Shown here: piece by piece, positions 36,919-48,600 of the stretch
Layout of the letters: each line of letters begins with the position of its first letter
Numbering within the stretch: position 1 is the stretch's first letter
Program-made: the position numbers and the translations under genes
Source: Carnegiea gigantea
Lineage: Eukaryota > Streptophyta > Magnoliopsida > Caryophyllales > Cactaceae
Assembly (NCBI GenBank): GCA_029747015.1
Contig: JAKOGI010001208.1
Coordinates: forward strand, 1 to 64,000
Reading direction: 5' to 3'
DNA: 64,000 nucleotides
Notes under the pieces: generated by a model
Databases searched by the model: none
The model's input: the letters and a program-made list of their open reading frames with translations, nothing else
Told to the model about the DNA's origin: nothing

Positions 36919-39626
36919 TGTAATAGTCCGACCCTAAAATATGTTTATTAATTTCATTTTATTAACCTATGTGATTAATTTCATTTCATTTACATCATTT
37001 CTTTTATTATCCCAATCGGACATTTAATTGGACATTTCTAAATGGGCCCTCACTTTGCAATTTGGGGTTTTGTTCTAGTTAAATTTTGGATATCGATTTA
37101 GGCCTTGGTATTTATGAATTTAACGATTTAATTCTTTTTCATGACACCACAATCATTTAAGCTCGAGTTTTGGAAAAAAAAAAATTCGCAAGCGCACTCG
37201 GTTGCAGTTCTTTTTCTAAACCCGAGCCCGTTTAAGGCCGATTTTGACCTAACAAGACTTGACCCTCATTTGTTTAGCTAAACTCTCTTAATTAAGCCTT
37301 AATTAAGCTTAGCAAAAGTGGCTTTTCTACTTTCATTTTCAGCTAAGTAAAAGCCAAGTACAAATTTGCAAAATATTCACTTAGCACTAAGTAATTTTAA
37401 GGCACTTTCTCTCTCCTATTTCTCTCCTCCTTCTCTCTAAGTCACGGCCAGCAGTAGCAGTAGCCCTGCTAGCCACCTTTCAACCACCAAACAACCACCA
37501 AACATCCACCACTTACCACCCCCAACCACCCCTCTCACTCCAACTAGTATCAAGGATCATTCTTACCTTTTTTTCAAGCACAAAGTGATTAATTCCTTCA
37601 CCTCTTATGATGATTTTGTTGTTGCTTCTTGATCTTGTTGGGTTTTTCTTCTTGTTTTGGTTATTTTGATGATGGATCATGTTGTTTTTATTGAATTAAG
37701 AATCATCTTGGTGATGGATCATGAATTGGAGGATGCTAGGGTTAGGGTTTCACCTTAGTCATGCAAGCTTCATGTTCAAGTGTTAGTTATTGGTTGTTTT
37801 ATCCTTATTTTTGCTTATCTTTTAATATATTGAAGTTTATTATGTGTTTATGGTGTTTTGAAAAGACGAGAGTGAGTTTAAGTTGACCCAAAGTTAGGGT
37901 TTTAGCCATGAATGCATGGTTTGGACCAAACTTGTGTTAAACTTAAGGTATGTGTATATGTGCCTAGAAAATAAGCTTTGTTGGATATAAATATCAAGTG
38001 AAATTGAGTTTGGTGTTTTTGTATGATGTTGGGATGTACCAAAGTGTTTTTACATGCTGTTAAGAAGGAGTTTAAGTTGAGGATTGGTGTGAAAAGCGAG
38101 AGAACCTACTCAATAAGTGAGACTGGAATTCCCAGAAAAATAGGACAGCCTTTGAAATGAAATTAGTAATAATCGGCCCAGCCAAAAATTATGATTTTTG
38201 GTGGGTAGATGGGCCAGTGTGTTAGCTTTAAAATGGCTCTTGAATCGCATTAATCTGAGATTTGTAGAGAAAGTTATGGTCATTTTACCGAACCTATGCA
38301 GAGTGGGCTTAAAACTGACATATTGATGAACCCTATCATGGGAATCGTGTTTCGTGTCCTTAACGAAAGTTTTAGAGGCCTTCCTAAGCTATTTATATTG
38401 GGTTTTATGTCTCACTTTGAGGTCGGGAGTATAAGTTGTGGATTATTCTTTCCGTACCCTCTTTTTAAGCCCCTGTGCTCTAAACTTGCTACCATGCCCT
38501 GAATCACATTTCTATGGTTTATATCGTCATCATTTTGGTTTAATCTATGAACTGGTGTGTAAAAATTTTTCAAAAGCCAGTTTTATTTAAAGTTATCCAT
38601 TATAAGAATAAGATCATTTCTGACCTCATGTTCCTATAATGAACTTTTGAACAGAATGAAGGCCTAAGCTTTCATTTTCTTCACTTTAGTGCATCTTATT
38701 CCTCTGTGAACTAGCATTTAAAACTTCCAGGCACGTTCATCTTTAGTAATCAACACGTATTTATCGAAATCATAATATTTTGGTAAGTACATCAATGAAT
38801 CATTTTAATCAGTGCTTCATCACATAATTAGTGACCTTGTCAGTTATCAGTTACAAGGCATTGCCCTCCAGTTACCCGTGCGGCTTTAGGCAGGTCCCTC
38901 GGTCGGCTTGACAGGTGTACACCTATTCACAGATTGTAACAATTACTAAGGGGTGCACTAACAGATAATAATTGGCAATGCAGTTTTATATGCATCTCAT
39001 TCCCTGTTTTCAATTAAAATGAATTGTAAGCGGGCCCAAATAACTCCTCAGTGAATTTTTATCAATACAGGGATGCATGTATTGAGCTTTGGCTCACAGT
39101 TTGAAATATTTTTATGTTTTGTTTTAGGAAAATGTTCAGTGAACCGCCCTCAGGCGGGCAGGGAGGCCGAAGGTGATAAATGAGACGGGACCTTCCATGT
39201 GATTGGCAGTGTGGGAGAGCTAAGATGCTATCTTAGCATATTGTGATGTATTTTGGAGTTTCAACTGTATATTCGAACTGAATTATGTATTTTGGTGCCA
39301 CAACTGTATTGTTTTGGACCAAGTTATGTATTTGGTGTAACCCTTGGGATGTAGATCCATTTCTGTATATAACTAAATGGTTTGAGTGATTATGATGGTG
39401 AATGCCCCTTTATAGGGTAACCTTTGGTTTATGGCAAGTTTTCATGCATAACGGAAGCCTTGTCCTTTGTGGACGGCGGTAACGCCCCGTTCATTGAGTT
39501 ATTATATCTTATTGATACCAAGTAACGCCCCGTTCATTGAGTTGTTATATCTTATTGATAACCTTAAGCAGGTAAATGCAAGTAGGTGAATGCAGGCAAT
39601 GAATCATGTATATTTGGGGCGTTACA
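36919..39626 (+). repeat. Tekay 5' LTR (2708 bp)
   Basis: It starts TGTAATAGTCC and ends GGGGCGTTACA directly before the PBS. A CT-rich stretch lies near 37405-37440. Two near-identical segments of about 47 bases (TAACGCCCCGTTCATTGAG...) lie in tandem at 39479-39572 and are also present in the 3' LTR, so the duplication predates insertion. Confidence 0.93.
37948..39127 (+). other. Predicted intron in Tekay LTR transcript
   Basis: A donor, AAG then GTATGTG, lies at 37945-37953. A T-rich acceptor, TTTTGTTTTAG, ends at 39127; an alternative, TCAATACAG, ends at 39070. The 3' LTR keeps both: GAG/GTATGTG near 46658 and TTTTCTTTTAG near 47856. Splicing is inferred only. Confidence 0.3.
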
Positions 39627-39630
39627 GAAT

Positions 39631-39643
39631 TGGTATCAGAGCC
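39631..39643 (+). other. Tekay primer-binding site
   Basis: TGGTATCAGAGCC, four bases after the 5' LTR end, is complementary to initiator tRNA-Met. The match is one base longer than in the LARD units. Confidence 0.88.
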
Positions 39644-39846
39644 AGGTTGATATTTTCTTGAGGAAAGTAGAGTTAGAAACTATAGGGTGAGAGTGGTTGT
39701 CGTGAGGGGCTATCGTATACTGCTAGAGTGATACTAGGAGTGTAGTAACGATATTAGGAGAATACAAGTTGTTTCCATTTGCATATTCCTTATTTATGGT
39801 TATGTCTGCCTCTCATATATGTGTTTTCTTTGTTAGATAAATCCTT

Positions 39847-40631
39847 ATGGCGTTAACATATTGTCGGGTGGATCTATGATTGCTCACATTGCGTTGCTAC
39901 ATATGAGTGTAGAGGCGCATGCACAGGACCCTTACTCTGAATTCCACAGTATTACGGTCCGTGCACAGAGACTGCTTTGGTTCTTACCCCTGGTTGGCCC
40001 ATGGGTGGAGTTTAGGCATCATTATCACGACTTTGTGATGACAAGGAACCCAGGCTTGGACGGGCCTAGGTTTCAGGCCCAGGGGGCTTGGACGACTCTC
40101 ACTACGGAGCTGTTGTTGAGAGAAGAGTTTGAATTGAGGGGAATTACTATGGAAACTCTTCAACACGTCTTTCCCCTACATCAGGTCCATCCCCCACCTA
40201 TAGCCCCAGCACCAGCACAGGGGCCACCCTCCCCGCCAGCACCAGTATAGGGGCCACCCATCCCGCCCACACTAGACACCCCACTGATGCCTGATAGCCC
40301 TAGGGAGGCTTATGTGGTGATAGACATTCCCGACACCCCAAACTTAGTGGTGATTAGTTCTAGTTCTGGGGATGCGGACCACTAGGGAGAGGAGGACGAT
40401 CCAGAGGAGGATGATCCCGAGGAGGATCAAGACAGTAATGAGATGGGGATAGAGCAGCAACGGAAACAAGAGGCAGACGAGTTGATGGTAGACTTAGAGG
40501 AGGAGCATGAGCCACAAGTTCAACAGGAGGTCGATAATGCCGAGTCAGAGGCATCTACGAGCAGCTTTGATTCAGGTGAAGAACCTGATGATGAGTCTGA
40601 CCCAAATTACGATCCATCTAAGGATCGTTAG
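39847..40631 (+). pseudogene. Extra ORF upstream of gag in the Tekay element (broken)
   Basis: An ATG at 39847 opens frame 1 for a few codons. The main reading frame is frame 3 from about 39861, so a frameshift near 39873 is likely if that ATG is the start. Frame 3 then runs to 40631 with two TAG stops (40248 and 40384), both consistent with CAG to TAG. The predicted product is about 260 residues: a globular-looking Trp/His-containing N-terminal part (RLLWFLPLVGPWVEFRHHYHDF), a Pro-rich linker and a very acidic tail (EEDDPEEDDPEED ... SDPNYDPSKD). It has no zinc knuckle and no protease motif, so it is not a displaced gag-pol piece. Function unknown. Confidence 0.55.
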
Positions 40632-41091
40632 GTGGTTCTAGGGGCTGGTGCAGCGGTTTTCATTTTGAGCCCTGTATGTAGATATGGTTTGGTTGGATTG
40701 GATAATTATATTTTGCGGGGCATCTGACATTGTATATAGTTAGTCCAGTCCTCTCCGACCGCGATAACATGGTCCGTACCTCTTTTTGGTTATGTGACGG
40801 ACCTAGTGCCTGGGGGCTATTTAGTCTTTAGTGGTAGGGTAGGAGTCAGAGTTAGTCTTGCTTACTCAACTAGGTGTAATATGCTTTTGTTGCTCATGTA
40901 TATAAATCAGCAACTATATATGTAAGTAAGCAGTTTTGAAATGAAATGATGATGCTTTGAGTTATGAAATAATCTTCGAGCCATCCCCTATGTATTTATT
41001 GGGCATGTTTATCTTATATGTCTGGAGGTTCCAGTATTTGAATTGCTTCATTTAATATATGATCAAAATGTTCCAGTCAGTGCACAACAAC
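40632..41091 (+). other. Non-coding spacer between the extra ORF and gag
   Basis: About 460 bases with no ORF of note. It is T-rich near the end and leads into the gag ATG at 41092. It could serve as an intergenic leader, but no splice pair is convincing. Confidence 0.4.
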
Positions 41092-42423
41092 ATGGAGGTT
41101 CATATAGAGGACAATATGGAACAAGGCTAGGGATTGGGTGATCAAGCCTTTTGCCAGGAGCCACAACATGGTGACGCGCCACCATTGCTCTCTGAATTAG
41201 CTAGTAACTTAGGCAACCTGAGTTATTGGCCAACCTTAGTTGCTGAATTGATGAAGCGGATTCCCCAGGTACCTGCTGAAACCCCTCCTAAAGAGGATAA
41301 ATTGGCAGATTGGGTAGCATGGTGCAACCCTAATGTTTATGATGGATCTTATGATCCAGAAGTACTGGAGGAATGGATAAGGGGAATGGAGAAAATTTTT
41401 ACTGTAGTTAAGGTACTAGAGGAAAAGAAAATGAACATTGGGATGTATTATTTGTCAGGTAAAGCTGACATTTAGTGGAATACTGTGAAGGATAAGCTCG
41501 TAGGGCCTAAATTCACCTGGAATAAATTCTTAGCAGAATTGAGGGCAAAATTTTACCCAGCTGTGGTGCAAAGGCAAAAGGAGAAAGAATTTATGGAGTT
41601 GGAAATGAGCGGGAGCATGTCAGTGATGCAGTATGCTAGTAAGTTGACCGAACTATCTAGGTTTGTCCCTAAATTTGTGTCATCTGAAAGATTAAAGATG
41701 AGAAGGTTTAAGGAAGATTTGGCCTTTTACATCCGGGATCAGCTAGCTGGGCAATCAATTTTGACTTATCAAGAACTATATGAGCGAGCAGCTAAAGTAG
41801 AACGAGTGAAGACAGAGTTGAGAGCTCCGAATCCAATCAACCACAAGAGAAAGGGGTTTGAGCGGGGGACTCCGAGTGAAAGTGTGAATCAGAACCAAAA
41901 GAAACCTACTCCTATTTCCTCTAAGAGCCGTCTTGTGGGCTCGACAGCACCCTGTGCGAAGTGTGGAAGAACAAATCACACCACTCCTGAATGCCGAGTT
42001 GGCACCAACAAATGCATGTGGTGTGAAAGTCCTGAACACCTCATCGCTGCATGCCCCCGACGACTGAAAGCTGTAGACAAGGGCACAGCAAAACCCTTGG
42101 CTCCGCCCTGCTATGGACCCCCACCTGTAAGGCCTGCAGTTGCAGGAAGGGCATTTGTGATGAACAAAAAGGAAGCTGCTACCTTTGGTACAGTAGTCAC
42201 TGGAACTCTCTTTTTAAATTCAAAGCCATTTTATGTATTATTTGATTCTGGCGTCACTCATTCTTTTATATCTACCCGATCTTCTATACAATTGCGCCTG
42301 GAGAACAGGAGGATAGAAACCAATTATAGAATTAAGCTACCCAACGATTCTGTGATTGAGTGCCGCTCTCTTATGAACTTGTCCCCATCATCATTGGTGA
42401 AACTATTTTCCCTGTGGATTTGA
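41092..42423 (+). pseudogene. Tekay gag and protease (broken)
   Basis: ATG 41092 opens frame 1. Stops in that frame are TAG at 41125 and TAG at 41473, the latter consistent with TGG to TAG in a conserved Trp position. The retrotransposon Gag core spans 41320-41800 (AELRAKFYPAVVQRQKEKEF, YASKLTELSRFVP). CX2CX4HX4C and CX2C-type zinc-binding motifs (CAKCGRTNHTTPEC, CMWCESPEHLIAAC) lie near 41953-42052. The protease motif LFDSGVTHSFIS is at about 42241. The frame is lost near 42360, where similarity moves to frame 3. Confidence 0.88.
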
Positions 42424-44150
42424 TTCAATTTGACTTGTCTGATTTTGATATCATCTTGGGGATGAATTGGTTGCACACATATGGAGCCCAAATTGACTGT
42501 GAAGATCTTAAGGTTATCTTGAAAGATGAAAACGGGAGAAAAGTGTGTTTTTTTAGACAAAGAGAGGCAAAATCTTGTTCTTTGATTTCCGCTATGAAAG
42601 CAAGTAAACTATTATGTCAGGGGTGTATTGGATATTAGTGTTATGCTATTGACACCCAAACAAAAGCAGAGGAAGCAGTAAATATACCTGTAGTTTGTGA
42701 ATTTGAAGATGTTTTCCCTAGGGAGTTACTAGGACTACCCCCGCAGAGGAAAATTGATTTTGGAATCGAATTACTTCCTGGAGCTCAACCTGTTTCTAAA
42801 GCCCCGTACCGTATGGCCCCAGCTGAGCTTAAGGAACTAAAGATTCAGCTAGATGAGTTGTTACAGAAGGGCTTTATTAGGCCAAGTGTGTCACCATGGG
42901 GCGCCCCAGTATTGTTTGTCAAAAAGAAGGATGGAACCTTAAGGCTATGTATCGACTACAGGGAGTTGAATAAGATTACCATCAAAAACAAATACCCTCT
43001 AGCGCGAATAGATGACTTGTTTGATCAACTACAAGGAGCAGGCGTATTCTCTAAGGCTGATTTAAGGTCAGGGTACCATCCACTTAGGATTAAGCCTGAG
43101 GACATTCCTAAGACAGCGTTTAGGACCAGGTATGGTCACTATGAGTTCACAGTGATGCCTTTTGATCTCACTAATGCTCCTGCAGCCGTCATGGACCTTA
43201 TGAATAGGGTTTTCAAACCTTATTTAGACAAGTTTGTAGTGGTGTTCATAGATGATATCCTTATCTATTTTAGGGACAAGGAAGAACATGCTGATCAATA
43301 GCGAATAGTATTGTAAACTTTGAGGGAACATCAACTCTATGGCAAATTAAAGAAATGTGAATTTTGGTTGGAGGAAGTGGTATTTTTAAGACATGTGATT
43401 ACAAAAGAAGGAATCAAAGTCGACCCCCAAAAGGTGAAAGCAATCACAGAATGGTCAAGGCCTACCAATGTCATGGATATTAGAAGCTTTCTGGGTTTAG
43501 CGGGCTACTATCGAAGATTCGTTAAAGACTTTTCGAAAATAGCTTCACCACTGACCAATCTACTGAAAAAGGTGAATAAGTTCGAGTGGACTGAAAGATG
43601 TGAGAAAGCTTTCCAAGAGTTAAGGCAGCAACTAACTACCGCCCCAACTCTAACGTTACCAATGGAAGGGAAGGAGTATACAGTTTATAGTGATGCATCG
43701 AAGAACGGTCTAGGATGCGTACTGATGCAGGAGAACAAAGTAGTAGCTTATGCCTCTCGACAACGCAAGCCATATGAGAAAAACTACCCTAGCCATGACC
43801 TGGAGTTAGCAGTCGTGGTCTTTGCATTGAAAATTTGGAGACATTATCTATATAGAGTATCATGCAAGATCTATACTAATCATCAAAGTCTAAAGTATAT
43901 CTTCACCCAGAAGGAGCTCAATTTGAGACAACGGCGTTGGCTTGAATTGCTTAAAGACTATGATTTGCAGATTCAATATCATCCTGGTAAAGTAAATGTG
44001 GTGGCGGATGCCCTGAGTAGGAAGGCACAACATAGCTCGAACACTGTGGTGATTACTCAATTGAATCTCTTAAGAAAACTTGAGGACTTTGGGATTCAAT
44101 TGGTGTCCCACGAGCAAACGAATGCTCAATTATCAGCACTTACTGTATAG
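42360..44150 (+). pseudogene. Tekay reverse transcriptase and RNase H (broken)
   Basis: Frame 3 continues the protease C-terminus (GMNWLHTYGAQIDCEDLK). RT follows, with [34 protein letters not shown] and the catalytic FIDD box (43245-43256). The connection is [14 protein letters not shown]. RNase H has [29 protein letters not shown] and VVADALSR. In-frame stops lie at 42636, 43299, about 43314 and 44148. Variant positions include [16 protein letters not shown], where the family usually has a Phe-Gly-Leu-Thr and a Phe-Met core, so the RT palm is also decayed by substitution. Confidence 0.9.
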
Positions 44151-44159
44151 TCTTCCTTA

Positions 44160-45634
44160 GTGGAAGAAATTCGACTGAACCAGGAAAGTGATCCCGAACT
44201 CCAAATAATAAAGCAAAATTTAGAGAAAGGGAAGTCTTCGGGATTTGTAGTACACGAGGATGGGACTCTGTGGTTCCAGAATCGCCTATGTGTGCCCAAA
44301 AATGCGGAATTAAGAAAGCAGATCCTGGAAGAGGCTCACAATACTCGTTATTCAGTGCATCCAGGAGGTACCAAGATGTACAGAGATCTGAGAGAATATT
44401 TTTGGTGGAACAATATGAAGAAGGACGTTGCAAAATATGTGGATAACTATCTAATTTGTCAGAAAGTTAAAGCAGAGTATCAACATCCTGTGGGTGAACT
44501 ACGACCCTTAGAAATTCCCACTTGGAAGTGGGATTCGATCTCAATGGACTTTGTTATGGGTTTACCCCTTCCTACCTCGAAAAAGAATGCTATCTGGGTC
44601 ATAGTTGATCGACTCACGAAGTCGGCTCATTTCCTGCCAATTAAGGATACTTGGGGAGTTGAAAGACAAGCCCAACTGTATGTTAAGGAGATAGTCCGTC
44701 TGCATAGGATTCCTTTAGACATAGTCTCAGATAGGGATCAAAGATTCTAAGCACGTTTCGGGCAAGCGCTTCAAAGGCCTTTGGGACCAAACTAAACTTC
44801 AGTAGCTCCTATCATCTAGAAACAGATGGACAAACTGAAAGAGTGAATCAAATTGTGGAGGACATGCTGAGAGCTTGTGTATTGGAGTTCCAAGGGAAAT
44901 GGGAAGACGATTTACCTTTGGTGGAATTCTTTTATAACAATAGCTATCAGTCCACCATCAAAATGGCCCCATTTGACGCTTTATATGAGAGAAAATGTAG
45001 AACCCCTTTGTGCTAGACTAATTTGGATGAGGCACTTATTATAGGTCCTGAAATGATTCAAGAGACTACTGAGACAATAAGAAAGAGTCAGGAGCATATT
45101 AGGGTTGCCCAAAGTCAACAGAAAAGTTATACAGATAAAAGAAGAAGGCCTCTAGAGTTTCAAGTAGGCGATAAAGTTTTTCTGAAAGTTTCACCAATTA
45201 GAGGTGTCAAGAGGTTTGGAGTATGGGGCAAATTGAGTCCAAAGTATATTAGACCTTATGAAATCATTGAAAGGTTGAATCCCGTCGCTTATCATCTAGA
45301 GTTGCGTGTCGAACTTGAGCACGTGCATAACGTGTTTCATATCTCTCAGCTTCTAAAATACATTCTAGATCCAGACCATACCATTGTATCTGAACCTATT
45401 GAAATTACTGAAAATCTAGTATATGAGGAGCGTCCTATCCAAATACTAGATCGCAGGATCAAACAGCTGCGCAACAAACAGATAACATTAGTCAAAGTAC
45501 TCTGCACAAACCATACCTTCCAAGAAGCTACTTGGGAGACTGAGGAGGTAATGGAAGCCAAATACCCACATTTATTCGAGGTAATCCTGTATGACAAGGT
45601 GAAGTTCATCAGTTTCGAGGATGAAACTTTTTAA
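44160..45634 (+). pseudogene. Tekay integrase and chromodomain-type C-terminus (broken)
   Basis: The His residues of the HHCC zinc finger are present (HNTRYSVHPG). In the distal pair the first Cys is replaced by Tyr (YLICQKVK). The first catalytic Asp lies in SMDFVMGLP and the next in the VSDRD segment. Frame 3 ends at a TAA at 44748, and similarity resumes in frame 2 by about 44850 with ETDGQTERVNQIVEDML, so at least one frameshift separates them. The C-terminal part (45023-45634) has the GDKVFLKVSP core and the YEERPIQILDRR to YPHLF segment typical of Tekay chromodomains. A Cys replaces the usual Trp before TNH. The ORF ends FEDETF, 11 bases before the LTR. Confidence 0.88.
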
Positions 45635-45645
45635 GGGGGGAAGAC
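45631..45645 (+). other. Tekay polypurine tract
   Basis: TTAAGGGGGGAAGAC lies directly before the 3' LTR TG and overlaps the pol stop codon. It is nearly identical to the LARD tract, supporting relationship of the two families. Confidence 0.85.
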
Positions 45646-48600
45646 TGTAATAGTCCGACCCTAAAATATGTTTGTTAATTTCATTTTATTAATCCATGTG
45701 ATTAATTTCATTTCATTTACATCATTTCTTTTATTATCCCAATTGGACATTTAATTATACATTTCTAAATGGGCCCTCACTTTGCAATTTAGGGTTTTGT
45801 TCTAGTTAAATTTTAGAGATCGATTTAGGCCTTGATATTTATGAATTTAACGATTTAATTCTTTTTCATGGCACCACAACCATTTAAGCTCGAGTTTGGG
45901 GGGGAAAAAATTCGCAAGCGCACTCCGTTTCAGTTCTTTTTCTAAACCCGAGCCCGTTTAAGGCCGATTTCGACCCAACAAGACTTGACCCTCATTTGTC
46001 TAGCTAAACTCTCTTAATTAAGCCTTAATTAAGCTTAGCAAAAGTGGCTTTTCTACTTTTATTTTCAGCCAAGTAAAAGCCAAGTATAAATTTGCAAAAT
46101 ATTCACTTAGCGCCAAGTAATTTCAAGGCACTTTCTCTCTCTTATTTCTCTCCTCCTCTCTAAGTCACGGCCAGCAGCAGTAGCCCTCCTAGCTACCTTT
46201 CAACCACCAAACATCCACCACTTACTACCCCCAACCACCCCTCTCTCTCCCACTAGCATCAAGGATCATTCTTACCTTTTTTTTGAAGCACAAAGTGAGT
46301 AATTCCTTCACCTCTTATGATGATTTTGTTGTTGGTTCTTAATCTTGTTGGGTTTTTCTTCTTATTTTGGTTATTTTGATGATGGATCATGTTGTTTTTA
46401 TTGAATTAAGAATCATCTTGGCAACGGATCATGAATTGGATGATGCTAGGCTTAGGGTTTCACCTTAGTCATGCAAGCTTCATGTTCAAGTGTTGGTTAT
46501 TGGTTGTTTTATCCTTGTTTTTGCTTATCTTTTAATATATTGAAGTTTATTATGGTGTTTACGGTGTTTTGAAAAGATGAGAGTGAGTTCACGTTGACCC
46601 AAAGTTAGGGTTTTAGCCATGAATGCATGGTTTGGACCAAACTTGTGTTAAACTTGAGGTATGTGTATATGTGCCTAGAAAATGAGCTTTGTTGGATATA
46701 AATATCAAGTGAAATTGAGTGTGGTGTTTTTGTATGATGTTGAGATGTACCAAAGTGTGTTTACATGCTCTTAAGAAGGAGTTTAAGTTGAGGATTGGTG
46801 TGAAAAGTGAGAGAACCTACTCAATCAGTGAGGCTGGAATTCCTAGAAAAACAGGATAGTATTTGAAATGAAACTGGTAATGATCGGCCTAGCCAAAAAT
46901 TATGATTTTTGGTGGTTAGATAGATCAGTGTGTTAGCTTTAACATGGCTCTTGAATCACATTAATCCCAGGTCTGTGGAGCAAGTTATGATCATTTTACC
47001 AAACCTGTACAGGGTGGGCTTAAAACTGACATGTTGATGTTCTAGCCCCATTTTAGGAACCCTATCATGGGAATCATGTTTCGTCTCCCCAACGAAAGTT
47101 TTAGAGGCCTTCCTAAGCTATTTATATTGGGGTCTTACGTCTCATTTTGAGGTCGGACGTATAAGTTGTGGATTATTCTTTCTGTACCCTCTTTTCAAGC
47201 CCTTATGCTCTAAACTTGCTACCATGCCCTAAATCACATTTCTATGGTTTATATCATCATCATTTTAGTTTAATCTATGAACTGGTGTGCAAAAGTTCTT
47301 CATAAGCCATTTTTATTTAAGGTTATCCATTATAAGAACAAGATCGTTTCTGACCTCATGTTTCCATAATGAACTTTTGAGCAGAATGAAGGCCTGCGCT
47401 TTCATTTTCTTCACTTTAGTGCATCTTATTCCTCTGTGAACTAGCATTTAAAACTTCCAGATACGTTCATCTTTAGTAATCAGCATGTATTTATCGAAAT
47501 CATAATATTTTGGTAAGTACATCAATGAATCATTTTAATCAATGCTTCATCACATAATTAGTGACCTTGTTAGTTATCAGTTACAGGGCATTGCCCTCCA
47601 GTTACCCGTGCGGCTTTAGGCAGGTCCCTCGGTCGGCTTGGCAGGTGTACACCTATTCACAGATTGTAACAGTTACTAAGGGGTGCACTAACAGATAATA
47701 ATTGGCAATGCAGCTTTATATGCATCTCATTCCCTGTTTTCAATTAAAATGAATTGCAAGCGGGCCCAAATAACTCTTCAGTGAATTTTTATCACTACAG
47801 GGATGCATGTACTGGCTTTGGCTCACAGTTCGAAATATTTTTATGTTTTCTTTTAGGAAAATGTTCAGTGAACCGCCCTCAAGCGGGCAGGGAGGCCGAA
47901 GGTGATAAATGAGACGGGACCTTCCATGTAACACCCCCAGCCCCTAGGGCCGGAAGCACTATGTTTTCCTAACTTCTTACTGAAATTCTGGGACGAAACG
48001 AATAGAGTTTCCCCTAAAAACTGTCCGTTTCCAGGGTAAAAGCCTTACAAAAAGTCCCTGTGATCAACGGAAGCGCAAAACATTAAAAGAAACTCAACGG
48101 TCACACGCCGGAGTTCATAACTCAACGAGCCACCCGCTCGGAGTACACCAAACAGAGTAGTTCATTAATAAAGGAAAAGCAAAAGATACAACTCAACGGT
48201 TCACACAACCGGAGTATTGGGGTTTACATCCCAAACATAGCTAACTTTAACCAAAAGACATCTAACTGACTAGATGGTTGGCTCATAAAGCCATACAGAG
48301 CGACTCAGAAACAATATGCATTACATGAACTTAGAATACCTGTTTACAAACATTTCAAACTGAGAATACATAACGTGACTTTATTAAACATGTAAGATCC
48401 CCTCAAATGAGTACAAACGACACCTTGCACGTATGAACATATTCCATCTTATCATAGCTGATTCAATCTTTTTCCTGTTATAAAGAATACCTGGGGAAAA
48501 GGGGGAAAGAGTAGTGGGATGAGCAACCACACGCTCAGTGAGTGTCCCCCGACCCCCTTAAAACCAAAACCGTTGCAGACAATAGTATCTTTAATAGTCA

